Origin: Halichondria panicea
Taxonomy: Eukaryota; Porifera; Demospongiae; Suberitida; Halichondriidae
Direction of reading: 5' to 3'
DNA length: 64,000 bases
NCBI RefSeq assembly: GCF_963675165.1
Contig: NC_087377.1
Span: 12,262,632-12,326,631, forward strand
Part shown: one piece after another, positions 12,051-23,714 of the stretch
How the letters are laid out: every line of letters begins with the position of its first letter
Numbering within the stretch: position 1 is the first letter of the stretch
Notes under the pieces: model-generated
What the model was told of the DNA's origin: nothing
Database searches by the model: none
What the model saw: only the letters and a program-made list of their open reading frames with translations
Position numbers and translations under genes: made by a program

Positions 12051-12168
12051 GGTTTGTATTAGCCTTGGTCCCAGGCCGATTTTTTTTTTAATAGAACGAA
12101 ATTGTAGTAGGCGACCCCTAGCGTTCAATTGGAGACGGATTGGCCTGGGGTCGAGGCTAGGCTTGTAT
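12051..12168. mobile_element. 100-bp Mutator-like MITE with 9-bp target duplication
   Basis: Element 12060-12159 begins TAGCCTTGGTCCCAGGCC and ends GGCCTGGGGTCGAGGCTA, inverted copies of each other. It is flanked by ggtttgtat (12051-12059) and ggcttgtat (12160-12168), a 9-base duplication with one mismatch. No coding capacity. Confidence 0.75.
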
Positions 12169-12189
12169 ATGCAGTCGTCCTACTTACTC

Positions 12190-12245
12190 AATACCACTAG
12201 ATCTACCACATGCCAAATCTAATGTACTGCACACTCACCAGCCTC
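12190..12245 (-). pseudogene. Tiny fragment of Death-domain exon donor flank
   Basis: The words accactagatctaccacatg and gcacactcaccagcctcac match the 3' flank and donor site of the Death-domain exon relic at 365. A further copy is at 21741-21800. Too short to encode anything. Confidence 0.45.
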
Positions 12246-12253
12246 ACAGATAT

Positions 12254-12315
12254 ATACACTTTACATGAGCCCACTACCAAAAGAAAAAGAGGTAGTGGGC
12301 TCATGTAAAGTGTAT
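12254..12315. repeat. Perfect hairpin, 25-bp arms
   Basis: Arms 12254-12278 and 12291-12315 are exact reverse complements with a 12-base A-rich loop. The arm reads through acatgagcccactacc. It lies just before two minisatellites. Confidence 0.85.
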
Positions 12316-12357
12316 CTAGAAAGTGAAAGCACTAGGAGAAAGCAGTGATGTCATTGT

Positions 12358-12787
12358 AATGATGTCATGAATCGTGTAATCACCGTAATGGGTGTAATCA
12401 CCGTAATGTGTGTAATCACCATAATGTGTGTAATCACCGTAATGTGTGTAAAATCACTGTAATGTATGTAATCACCGTAATGGGTGTAATCACCGTAATG
12501 CATGTAATGCATGTAATCACCGTAATGAGTGTAATCACTGTAATCACTGTAATCACAGTAATCACCGTAATGTATGTAATCACCGTAATGGGTGTAATCA
12601 CTGTAATCACAGTAATCACCGTAATGTATGTAATCACCGTAATGTGTGTAATCACCGTAATGTGTGTAATCACCGTAATGTATGTAATCACCGTAATGAG
12701 TGTAATCACTGTAATCACTGTAATCACAGTAATCACCGTAATGTATGTAATCACCGTAATGGGTGTAATCACCGTAATGTATGTAAT
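12358..12787. repeat. Minisatellite, 9/18-bp unit
   Basis: Tandem arrays of gtaatcaccgtaatgtat and the 9-base form gtaatcact. All units are multiples of three, so long open frames appear on both strands; these are artefacts of the repeat. Confidence 0.9.
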
Positions 12788-13196
12788 CATGGTGATGTTG
12801 GTGTATGTACACTGTATGGTGATGTCGGTGTGTGTACACTGTATGGTGATGTTGGTGTGTGTACACTGTATGGTGATGTTGGTGTGTGTACACTGTATGG
12901 TGTGTGTACACTGTATGGTGATGTTGGTGTGTGTACACTGTATATGGTGGTGTTAGTGTGTACACTGTATGGTGATGTTGGTGTGTGTACACTGTATAGT
13001 GATGTTGGTGTGTGTACACTGTATGGTGATGTTGGTGTGTACACTGTATGGTGTGTGTACACTGTATGGTGATGTTAGTGTGTACACTGTATATGGTGGT
13101 GTTAGTGTGTACACTGTATGGTGATGTTGGTGTGTGTACACTGTATGGTGATGTTGGTGTGTGTACACTGTATGGTGATGTTGGTGTGTGTACACA
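12788..13196. repeat. Minisatellite, about 27-bp unit, second array
   Basis: Same unit as the array at 6488-6797 (ggtgatgttggtgtgtgtac, then actgtat), with variants lacking part of the unit. Its position upstream of the second receptor copy shows that satellite and gene were duplicated together. Confidence 0.9.
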
Positions 13197-13573
13197 ATGA
13201 GGTGTTTAAGCAAACTAGATACTTTCATGGACTGTTTTAACTGCTTGAGACAGTGGTTGAGGTTGAAATTTGTAGGCGATCTTCAAAGGTGATAAAAAAC
13301 ACTGATATAATCTAGACTCACAGTCATTCCCCATTGATGTTATAATTAAGTCAAAAAGTTATTGTATCCGTTTTTACAGCTGTGTGCATGCAATGAAGCT
13401 CAAAGCACGAGGTGAATGCTCTATGAGCATCTTGTTATGATTATATTGTCTACGAAAACTGGAAGTGTAATTAAAAGAAGCTATGAATAAATTATCATAA
13501 AGGAAGTAAACAAAGAGGTTGTGTAGTCAGCAATCATATTGAAACCTTCTCACTGTCAAGAAAATAATTCGAG
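13197..13573 (+). promoter_or_regulatory. Duplicated upstream region, second copy
   Basis: Homologous to 6798-7221 along its length, with small indels. It ends in the same context before the start codon (aataattcgagatgaca). Likely promoter and 5' UTR, inferred from position only. Confidence 0.5.
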
Positions 13574-15149
13574 ATGACAATAATAAAACTCATTAGAGTT
13601 CTTCTGATTTGCTATCTGGCTGGCTTCAGCACTGGTAAGACAATTATAGATTTCCTTACATTGAACATTGCATGTTTCTTTACAGCACAATATTCAGTGA
13701 GTGTGGAGAGACCATGTCCAATGGAAACAGTCACTTTCACCTGCACTGCTGCTGGAAATCTCTTGAGATGGAAACTGTCAGATAGTACTAGTTTTACTAT
13801 CGAGATCACCTCCACCTCTGATCTCAATGTACCCAATTTTGTATCAGGTTACACTGTGACACTGATTGCAGCCAATGACACTACATTAACATCCACTCTG
13901 TCAAGAACAGCAGAGAATGGGATCACTGTGTCGTGTGTGGGGTTTATGCCTGTAAGCACAATAGGATCTTCAACAATCCGATTGGTTGGTGAGTTGCAGT
14001 TATATAAAGTATTTCATTGAGTCTTGTTAACTATAGATCCACCAGGACCGCCCTCCATCATAAGACACTCCACTTCAAGCAGCTCAGCCAATGAAGTCAG
14101 CGTATCTGTACAGTGGGACCCTCCTACTGAGACTGGCGGTAGAGATGGCCTCACCTACACAGTGACCACCTCACCTCTGACCCAGCTCTCTGCTACTGTC
14201 CTCACATCCACCTCTGTCACTGTGACTGCTCAATTCAATGTGGACTACACTGTCAGTGTTGTGGCTATCAATTGTGCTGGGAACAGTACAACTGCTGAGT
14301 ACAGTTTTAGGATTGGTGAGAATTTTTTTTTTTACTGTGTCAACTTTTTCTCAGGAAACTGTCCTGTATTGACCGATCCAATGAATGGAGCATTTGGACC
14401 ACCTACCAGCAGCTAGGTTGCCAGGATCCACGGTAACCATCCAGTGTGACGCTGGGTATGTATCTGCTGTTACAATGGTGACATGTGAGGGTACACTGAT
14501 GTGGAGTCCAGACCCTGAGGCTATTGAGTGTACATTACTAACCACACCTACTCCTACAACTCGTGAGTTAAGCTCTTGGTTGTAGGAAATAAACACAAAA
14601 TATCTATGTTAATCATTACACAGCTCCTCCAATAAACTGCACAGCTTCACTACCCCCACCAAGGAATGGTATTATCAGTGATCATTCAGTACCAGCTATT
14701 CCCGGCACACAAGTTACCCTCCATTGTGACGATGAACTGTTCCCTGAGGGAATAATGACTGCTACCTGTCTAGCTACAGGAAAGTGGGACGAGGAGATCG
14801 TCTGCAGAGGCAAGTGTATTCATACACTTGCTTGCAATAATACTTTTCTCTTAAACAACCTACAGCTGCTCCTTGTAATTGTGCCAGCCTATCTGATGGG
14901 AGTCGATTTGATGCAGCTGTCTCCATCAGCGTGGTTGTCACGACAGTTGCGTTCACAATCATTGGATTGTTGATAGGACTCTTGATCATGCATTTGCTCA
15001 TGCGTAAGAAGGCAGCGTACTCCCCGTCAGCTAAAGGACAAGCTAATGTAGGACCCACTGTACCAGCTGGTCCTGTTTATGAGGAGGTGTCACCCAAAGA
15101 GGAGATTGAACTGAATACTAACCAGGCGTATGGACCAGTAGGACTGTGA
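13574..15149 (+). pseudogene. Ig-FN3-CCP2 receptor copy with frameshift in CCP1
   Basis: Exons: 13574-13634 (signal peptide MTIIKLIRVLLICYLAG), 13686-13988 (Ig-like), 14037-14315 (FN3), 14355-14562 (CCP1), 14624-14809 (CCP2), 14866-15149 (membrane span and tail). The third CCP of the 7222 gene is absent; CCP2 joins straight to the span exon. In CCP1 four extra bases after Pro-Thr-Ser-Ser give an in-frame TAG; reading resumes in another frame (LPGSTVTIQCDAGY) to the exon end. The exon is 208 bases where its paralogues are 189 or 204. Because it is phase 1-1, skipping it would restore an open protein of SP-Ig-FN3-CCP2-TM-tail. The tail is intact: PVYEEV, NQAYGPVGL, stop. The donor after CCP2 is GC (gag/gcaagt). 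It could be a recent pseudogene or an exon-skipped functional gene. Confidence 0.8.
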
Positions 15150-15399
15150 AACTTCTATTAATGTGCATGCTCGTGAACGATTTTAACAACTGTAAACAGC
15201 AACATCTGTTCATTAAAAGCCATTACATCTTTTGTACTAAAAAAGAAGCCATATTAAACGAGTGGTGTAAGCTGCGCTGTGCTAATGCCTCTCGCTATGT
15301 TTAGCTTCGCTCAAAAACTAGAGTGTTATATAACACTCAAATACAAAGCATACCAATACAAAATGATTATAAAAGAGGTATTAGTTTGCTTTGTATACT

Positions 15400-15453
15400 T
15401 TTATGTTATTACTATGCCTCGGTGCGTATGCGCAAGCAAGGTATACGATATAG

Positions 15454-15493
<40 letters not shown>

Positions 15494-15650
15494 TTGTATG
15501 TAGACTGCTACGGATCAATAGAGTTCAAGTAAGAGTTTCTATAGGCTTCTGGTAACATTTTCTTGGATTCTGATTCGTGGATTTAGTAATACTTCGTTCT
15601 CGAGTTATGCCTGGTTTTATTACTGGGAATGCCATTGCAGCCTTTTCAGA
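15400..15650 (+). repeat. Dispersed repeat with (GT)n core
   Basis: Contains about 17 GT units (15458-15492) flanked by tactatgcctcggtg and gtagactgct. The flanks are the reverse complement of those of the much longer (CA)n array at 45755-46058, and homology continues on to about 15640 (ctcgagttatgcctggtttt). A third partial piece is at 11170-11215. Confidence 0.7.
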
Positions 15651-17500
15651 AGAATGCGTAGCAAAATTTGTCCATGGAGTGTTGCTACTCTACTTAGTAG
15701 TTAGCTCTGCTAAAAAGTTCATCATGATAATCATATCATGTGTACGTATTAGCAATATTAGCTAGTAGCTTTATATTGACACAGCATCAGCACCCGCGGT
15801 ACTGTTGTAATTATTGACAATGAACTACACAGTCATTATAGAAGAGGGAAACAGAAGTCTATCTGATGGCTTGGTGAACTAGAGCACTGAGTGCTAACCC
15901 TCGGCTACTGACATGAATCTATACAAACCTGAAGCGTGTTACACAATAAATGCAGATGTATGTATGAGCATAAAAGTTGGCTAGTAAGCAGCAAGTAACA
16001 AGAGCAATAAAATTAAAGGCATGCTGAAACTTTTGAGAAATGCGTTTTAGTGGTGCATGAGACATGCACTGTGGACTAGAATCACATCAAAGTCAGCAAA
16101 GAAGCCTGGAGTCTTGTGGCTCCTGATATGCTCTGGAGCTAAAGAAGCAACAAACTACAATTCTAGCTTTCTACTGTAGGGACCCTGTTCCATTGCTCTT
16201 GGTAAAGGATCACTTCAGCTGAAAATACGCACCTTGATTAAAGGCCACGCGTATATTCATAATACATGTACACGTACGTGCAAGTGTCTTTGCGATTAAT
16301 GACATCTGTTAATCCGGAAATTTCATATATTTGGATGGAGTCTGGTCTCGCTCTATACCGATTAGCGAGGGTCTACTGTATTAATTTTGCATGCACCTCC
16401 CCATGCACTCTCTTTATGCAGTAAACGATAATTATTATCACCTCTTGAGGCACTTCTCACACGTATAGATCATATAAACTAATGTCTAATATGTAATGAC
16501 ACAATATGCGATTTGACATGGATACATGCAGTCGTCCTAGGCTTTAAGTTGTTGGCCTACATGTAAGTCATGTAGATATTATTTAATGACTCACATTGGA
16601 TTGTTTTGTTTTATTCTCCCTCTGAGGATCATTCTCCCCAGCAGCTGACATAGTGAGGTGAGACTCCAGCATATTGCACCAGACATTTGTGTGTGCATGT
16701 GCATGCATGTGTGTACATGTAAATAACTGGAGTACATTATCAATGTTGAAATTGCATCAAAGTACACAAACAGAAAGTGTTTTGGAGCAAACTTGTATGA
16801 TATTGTAAATAATGGCTTCTAGAGTCATAATAACCCACCAGTCCATGAAATATGGGGAGTCCAAGAACAGCTCGAGGTATCTCTTGAACACTCTCTTACC
16901 CAGTAACTTGGTAAACACTGGAAAATGTGGACAGAGAGAGAGAGAAAGTATTAGAGCAACATCGAACACATGCACTCAAGATACCGTAGTCACAGTACAA
17001 CACGAAATAATTATTTTGTAATGTTCTATGGAATCCACTTTGAAAGTTTCTTACAGTGTCAGCTTTTGAGGACATTAGTCTGTTTCAGTGAAGCACTAGT
17101 GTCTTATAAATGTCAACCCATACACTATCACTAAAGCAACTGGAGAGCTACTTTAATATCATCACCCACACTTGGATTGGTCAGTGTGCATGAAAGATAC
17201 AGGAAGTAGTCACGTTACTCTCCGCATACATCTGATGCACAGTATACCTACGTTCGATACTCTCTCTCTCTCTCTCTTGATTATGCTTTAATTGCCTCAA
17301 TTTACATCACACAACAAATTCACAAGCTGTACTCAACACTTGGATACTTGGATCCTTGTGTGTCACTAGTAACCACCACATTTATACCACATGCACATGT
17401 ACGAAAGTATACACACATCTATGTACATGATCAGTACACCTAATCTACACAACATACCTTTATCCCATACCCCACTACACCCTCAATCATATAGCATACC

Positions 17501-17725
17501 GTATAGCGCAAAATTTTCGAGGGGCTTATAATTTTCGCGGATTTCGTGAGTTAGCCACAAACAATTTTCTTTTAATTAGAATTATCTACGCTATAACGTT
17601 GCAAACATTAAAGGCATGGCTTCCGGTAAGCAGTTCTTCCACGAACATTGTGCAACGAAATGCTTTTAGAGGCCATTCCATGAAATATAAGTGCCTCGAA
17701 AATTTAACACTACGTATATACGGTT
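17501..17725. mobile_element. Fold-back MITE with AATTTTCG ends
   Basis: Ends accgtatagcgcaaaatttt and an inverse copy near cctcgaaaatttaacac...tatacggt. Related elements lie at 23077-23247 and 30800-31020, with single ends near 3105, 8925, 18553, 29998, 36690 and 63285. Non-coding. Confidence 0.5.
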
Positions 17726-19063
17726 ATAACATTGTGCTTGTTGTGTTTACCGTGTATAGAGTTGTTGTAAAGTTCCAATCTGGAGTTTTCCTACATGTCA
17801 AAAGTAAAGATTGTAACTTAACTTTACAACTTAATTAAGTTAATAGATCTAATAATTATGGTATGCATGTGATGTGTAAAAGTTTATGGTGCAGTGGGGT
17901 ATGGGATAAAGGTAACATAGCTTGAACGTGTGGTAGATAAATAATATGGTGGTAATGTGGTGGTCATTCATAAAATCTATAATTATATACGATAGAAGAG
18001 GAAGAAGGATTGGAAACGGAAGTGATTCACGTGATGTTTTACATTGAAGTCTACAAAGTGGTTCTGGGACCATCCGTATATATGAATCACATGCCCCCTG
18101 GTATAATAGTATAAGGAAGAAAATAAGAGCGCTTCTTCATACTTGTCTATAGTACCTATAATATTTATCCCATACCCCACTATACACCCTCAATCACATA
18201 CAAGTATATCCACACACATCTCACACCCTCACCCCTCACTCTCTCCCACGGCTCTCCTGCATGGCTTGTGATAGTGTGAGTCCATACATCCTCCCCTCAT
18301 GTGAACCACACGAGTACATCTGCTGGTTTGTGTGGGCCGGGTCATCATGGATACAATACATGCACCATCCCAAATACAGCCGGTCCAGTATCAATACCAT
18401 AGGAGCTGAGGAAGGGGGAGGAAGAACAGTAGTAAACTAATGTAAGTTGCTTCTTAAAACACAATATCTAAGTCAAATACAAATCTTTCAGACAGCTGTT
18501 CAGTAAGCTCAATGTACAGTAGCTTACAGGGTAACTGATTAGAGAAAGAGATACCGTATAGTGGGAAATTTTCACAGGTGTAAATTTTTGTTATTTGGCC
18601 CTCAGCAGAAATGTCCGTGGGTTCTAATATTCGCGGTTCAATGACTGGAATCACACCCACCACTAACTATCATCCTCTGAGCGTTGCTAATGCAATGTAG
18701 TTTGCATTATATAGCATTCGATAGAGCTACACAGTTAGCTAGACCAGTGGTGATAGCTAGATTAGTTTTATGCAGTTAAAGCAATTCATGAAAGTGTCTA
18801 TATAATAGTTGGCTCAACACAGTCACAAACCGACAGACACACCAATCACTCTATCCCTGTTGTGCATGCATACACAGACGAGGTAACAAGAGTTACGTAC
18901 CTCAACCATGCATGCAGCTCATAATTATGTTGTAAAGAAAACACATGATAGCTATAGCTATAAGTACAAAAGTGTGATAAAAAGAAGGTCACAGAAGGTT
19001 CACTCAGAGTCCATGTTGTAGAAACTCCACAGTTGGGTATAGGCGTGTGTGGGAAGGAGTAAA

Positions 19064-19198
19064 CAGCACTGGGGCTTTCCCAGGGATAGTACCACATGTA
19101 TATACGGACAGCACTGGGGCTTTCCCAGGGATAGTACCACATGTATATACGTACAGCACTGGGGCTTTCCCAGGGATAGTACCACATGTATATACATT
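19064..19198. repeat. Three tandem 45-bp repeats
   Basis: Unit starts cagcactggggctttcccag and repeats at 19064, 19109 and 19154 with only small changes. As 45 is a multiple of three, an artefactual repetitive open frame appears on the minus strand. A diverged single copy lies at 20758-20800. Confidence 0.9.
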
Positions 19199-20794
19199 AG
19201 TTACCTAAACCATGCAGCTCATGTATAGTAAACAACACAAACATTTAGTTTCTGATTCACCTAAAAGTGTGCCCAATGCTTGCAAATAGTGTCATATCAG
19301 TGATCATGCAATCAATATTAGTGGGAAGTGCAAGACACGCAATAACATGGGCCTTAATTACCGGTATATACACTTGAACATAATTCGTATGCAACATGTA
19401 GATCCACACAAGCATCCATTGTCACTAAAACTTTAGACACAGCTATATACACTTATAGCAGCTACACTGTCAAGTATATTACTATAAGAGAGGTGCATGA
19501 AGTTTAAATTTTCCTCTTAGACACAGACAATCCTTCTTTAGCAATTCTACAGCACCAGACAAAATAGTACTTCACTTTATAAAACTGAGCAAATACTGGT
19601 ATACTGCATGTGCATATTTTGTTTGATGTTTGTAAACAGGTGCCCACTCTAAGAATAGGGTTCCTGTGAAAAGGTGCCACCAACCCCATTGATAGTCACC
19701 GTAGTGACGACCAACGGGAAATTCCATCATTGGCAGCGTGGAATTATGAATGGATATGAAGTGTGGACTCTAGCTACCACTTTTATACCAGTAGGTATTA
19801 CTGATTACATCACACACAAAAACACATCATGTGACAGAAGCAAAGCAGTCTATTGGATAGCTATAAGCAAGGGATACCATAACAGTGAGAATGGGCAGAT
19901 GGTATGTCTGTGCACTTAGACAACTAAGTCTTCATAATGACCACTAAATCAATTGTGGGATGTGGGATATCATATAGTAGCAGCCTATGTATAGTGACCA
20001 CTGAACCACACTACCTTTTGGCGCCACTTACTTCGGGACTTTCCTAGGGACAGCCCTCTGTGAATCTTAAAACCACGCAAGTAAAATCAACCTTGGAGAG
20101 AGTATATACATTGAGGGAAATTCCTATATACTGTGTTGTGCTGTGTTATGTTGTATTTGTTATGTGAGGTGTGAACCTATAATTAACTCTTTTTAGCTAT
20201 TAATAGAAATTAGAAATTTAACTTTTGTGTACAAATAAATACACAGACATTAATTATTTTCTCAGAGCCATAAGCATGCCAGCCTAATAGAAGACACTAA
20301 AAGGAAAAACTAAGTGTGACATCAAATTTACCGACGCAGACGAGCAAATAACTAGCACAATAGTAAACAAAGTAGACATGCAGAAATCAACGGACATAAT
20401 TATTATGATAACGATGAGAAAGTGGAAATTATTCACCTGCTTGCAAAGAGTGACCATTGAGGGTAGTGCATGAGGTAGGTATATATAGCATAGCCAATTG
20501 CCACTGCTGAATACATGCACCAAAATGTTGGTGTCATAATAGACTGCACTCAAATAATGCATACATGCGTGTTAGCTATTAAGGCAGGCAAGAACTGAAG
20601 AAAACTTTATTCATTTGACGAAAACATAAGTTGGCATATACGATCCCACACGTCTTCTGGTACATAAATTATGGACAGAGCGAGATTATTTTTTTAACAG
20701 CTAAATATTATATAATGTAAAAACTCATCCACAGCTAGGGTTTGTGGGAAGAAATAAACAGCACCCAGACTTTCCCAAGGATAGTACCAGGCAT

Positions 20795-20837
20795 ACCACA
20801 TTCTAGTCTCGTCCCCAGGCCTCGGCTAATCACATTC
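20795..20837. mobile_element. 25-bp remnant of Mutator-like MITE with target duplication
   Basis: Element 20804-20828 (TAGTCTCGTCCCCAGG, then CCTCGGCTA) flanked by accacattc (20795-20803) and atcacattc (20829-20837), 8 of 9 identical. Only the ends remain. Confidence 0.55.
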
Positions 20838-22297
20838 ATGCAAGGGAGATCTATTAACAGTTACCTCAACAGCTTACAGTGCATGTTGTACAGTAACACC
20901 CTTGGATATAGCCGGCGTGTGGGTGTGTAGACACTGGGGCGGATAGTACCATGGTAACTATTATTAACCTAAATTAGCTCATGTTGTCAGCAACAAAGAT
21001 AAAACACATATTAATTCACCCTCTATAGTTAGTCATCTTCAAATCAATGTACATAAATTATAGAGTCAGTCTACATACATGACAACAAGAGTTCCATTAC
21101 AACTCATGATAACAGCTATGCCTATATGAAATAGTGTGCATGTAACATGCATGTTACAGGCAATTACATGCATGTTACCTGTAACATGCATTTTTATAAT
21201 TATTATACTTTGCCTCAATTTCATTACACAACAAATTCACAAACTGTACTCAACACTTGGACACTTGTATCACTAGTGACCACCACATTTATACCACAGC
21301 ACATCTACAAAATACCCTTATCACACACATCATTGTACATGATCAGTATACACCTAATCTACACAACATCATCATACCTTTATCCCACACCCCACTACAC
21401 CCTCAATCACACAGCATATCCACACATGCACATCTCACACCCTCACTCTTCTCTTACGACTCTTCTGGCTTATATATATTCAAGCAGCAGCACAAGTTTC
21501 CTACTCAAACTATATATAACCTCGGAACAAAAGGAAAACATATCAATGGCGTAAATATTAGACAGTACGAAAAGTTTTGTAAAAGCATGTGTGTGTGTGT
21601 GTGGGGGGGGGGGTTAGTATTGCATTAAAAGGGAATAATAACTTAAATGAAACAAAGGAAGATTCATGTATGCAGATGAACTATACTGTTGTTGCGTAGA
21701 TGTTGTTAGAATGACCAGTTTGTATGCAGTCCCACTTACTAGAGTCTACCACATGCCAATATCTAATGCACTAATGCACTGACTGCATACTCACCAGCCT
21801 CACACAGATGGTCAGCTTTATGGTGTTCTTCTGTAGTTACACCCGAGGCATAATATAATATCTGCCACCTATATAGTATTAACACTTTATAAGTAGAATA
21901 GTGGATTAGTAAAATATGATTGTAAAATTTGGACAAGGGCATCCACAAAATGGGCATTATATATATATATACTTGCAGTTTTGTGGCAGTAAATGATTTC
22001 CAGAGATCTAACCTTGATTTGGTAAAGAGTGTTAACTAAACATATGCATTGTTCATTAGCTTTTAGGTATTGATTTTTACCACATACCAAAACATATTCT
22101 ACTCATGCACTGGTCTAGCTAACAAAGATTAGCATTACACCCACAACAGTAGCACATGATAATACTTAAAGTAATTCGTTGGAAAGGAGGAACTATATAC
22201 GAGTTATACTTCCCACTCATGAAATGAAAATGCCTAAGAGGTTAACATTAGATTAAGAAATATCACTGAATATAAACTAACCCTAACCCTAACTATA
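20838..22297. other. Gene-poor region with duplicated blocks
   Basis: Block 21225-21480 repeats 17290-17500. At 21741-21800 there is another short fragment of the Death-domain exon donor flank, read on the minus strand. Near 22277 there are two and a half ccctaa units. No gene seen. Confidence 0.45.
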
Positions 22298-22810
22298 CCA
22301 CAAATATAGCCCTATCCTCAGGTCAATTTTCTTTTAATAGAACGGAAGGCCAAGGAGAAAAATAGGCTTGATAATTGCATATACTATCGGATGATCCAAT
22401 GACCACACTAATAGGTAAATTCAGGGAACACCAGTACACTTAAACCTGAGAGCCAGTGAACGAACTAGCAAACCAGAAAGAATAATTAAGGCCACCATAC
22501 ACCAGGCAATTTTCAGGCAATTTTAATTTTTGCCTCCAACATTGTGAATTGCCACAAGTATTGTATGCAATGAGTTGCTTGCAAATTTGCAGGCAATTTG
22601 TTGCTTACAACAGTTGTATATAATAGGCAACAAATTGCCTGAAAAAGTATGCATGGTTGCCATAAGAATAAATGTCATAGCCAGTGGAATGTGTTGGATC
22701 TGAATAAATTACGCCCACATGCATACACGCAATATTTACCCAGTTTATTTTTCTCTTTCCGTTCTATTAATTAAATAAAAATCAGCCTGGGGACGAGGCT
22801 ACCACAAACA
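22298..22810. mobile_element. 495-bp Mutator-like MITE with 9-bp target duplication
   Basis: Element 22307-22801 has inverted ends of roughly 55 bp (left contains ttttaatagaacggaaggcc; right contains ctttccgttctattaatt and ends ggggacgaggcta). Flanks ccacaaata (22298-22306) and ccacaaaca (22802-22810) differ at one base. Inside is an AT-rich part with repeats of gcaacaaattgcctg type. No transposase. Confidence 0.75.
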
Positions 22811-23076
22811 GATTAGCTTACAATTTCGGTGTTCAATTTACAGATGCCTGTATAGCGCTATAATGTAGTGAACAATACAAAGACAGTTGGCATGATGTCA
22901 ATTGTCATGTGCTTAAAAGCATTCAATTGTCACGACGTATAAGCCGTCAAAGAACAATCAATGGCTATATATATAGCATTCATTTCGATGTTGATGCATT
23001 ATGGTAACAATGTGATGACAATGATGGAGCCATAAACTAATATACCCACAGTGTACAGTGCATACAATGTCATATA

Positions 23077-23247
23077 CCATATAGAGCGGGTAATTTTCGT
23101 GGGCAAGCTGATCTACGAAATTTTCCTCCCAAAAAACGTATAGGCGTTGTTTACTGGAACGCATGCAATGTAGTGCATGTAATGAAGTCAAACGAAATAT
23201 TGAACAAATTTTTACCTCACGAAAATTACCCGCTATATATACGGTAG
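23077..23247. mobile_element. Fold-back MITE with AATTTTCG ends
   Basis: Inverted ends agagcgggtaattttcgtg and cacgaaaattacccgctat, the right one followed by tatacggta. Non-coding member of the same family as 30800-31020. Confidence 0.6.
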
Positions 23248-23714
23248 AGCAATCTAGATGATCCACTATAATTATAGCTGCTTCATATAGCTCAAGTTAC
23301 AGGTACATGCATGTGAGAGGGCCTACAATTATACTCAACAATAATAATACATGGTAATTTCTTAGGCCTATACAACAGTTTGAGGTATTATAACAGAACA
23401 GCTGGACTTGAGAAAGACAGTTAGGGGTCAATGGTTAAAATAAGCTATGTCTGATGAGCTATGTGTTAATATATATTTGATCATGCCTATCAACTCAGTA
23501 GATGCTATTTGACAATTATTCTACAAATGTTCCTTGGATAATCAAACAATAATTATTGGTAAAGTGATGCAAATGAAATGGAGAAGCCCTAACTTGAATA
23601 AACTCTCTTGACATGCTAAATGTGTAAGCTGACAAATGATTGCAAACTCCATGAATTCGAGTTGATTTTTTTGTGCAAACAATTTAGAAAAAATAATTCC
23701 ATACCACACACCTA

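Larger units (their letters stand above)
15651..20794. other. Gene-poor region of duplicated non-coding blocks
   Basis: No exon recognised. Holds a third copy of the 4.8-kb repeat (15880-16230) and a block at 17290-17500 (acaacaaattcacaagctgt, ccccactacaccctcaat) repeated at 18165-18440, 21225-21480 and partly 25970-26340. It also holds a fold-back element at 17501-17725 and a fragment of the 26.4-kb TIR element at 17995-18065. Confidence 0.45.

Noticed and set aside
12351-13228. Long repetitive open frames on both strands (up to 222 codons)
   Set aside because: The minisatellite units are multiples of three or nearly so and lack stops by chance; no start context, splicing or domain supports coding.
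18846-19197. A 113-codon minus-strand frame with three repeats of a 15-residue unit
   Set aside because: Derives from three tandem 45-bp repeats in a non-coding duplicated block; the related copy at 20758 has no frame.
22277-22293. Telomere-like ctaaccctaaccctaac
   Set aside because: Only two to three units beside a transposon; too short to indicate a telomere or fusion point.
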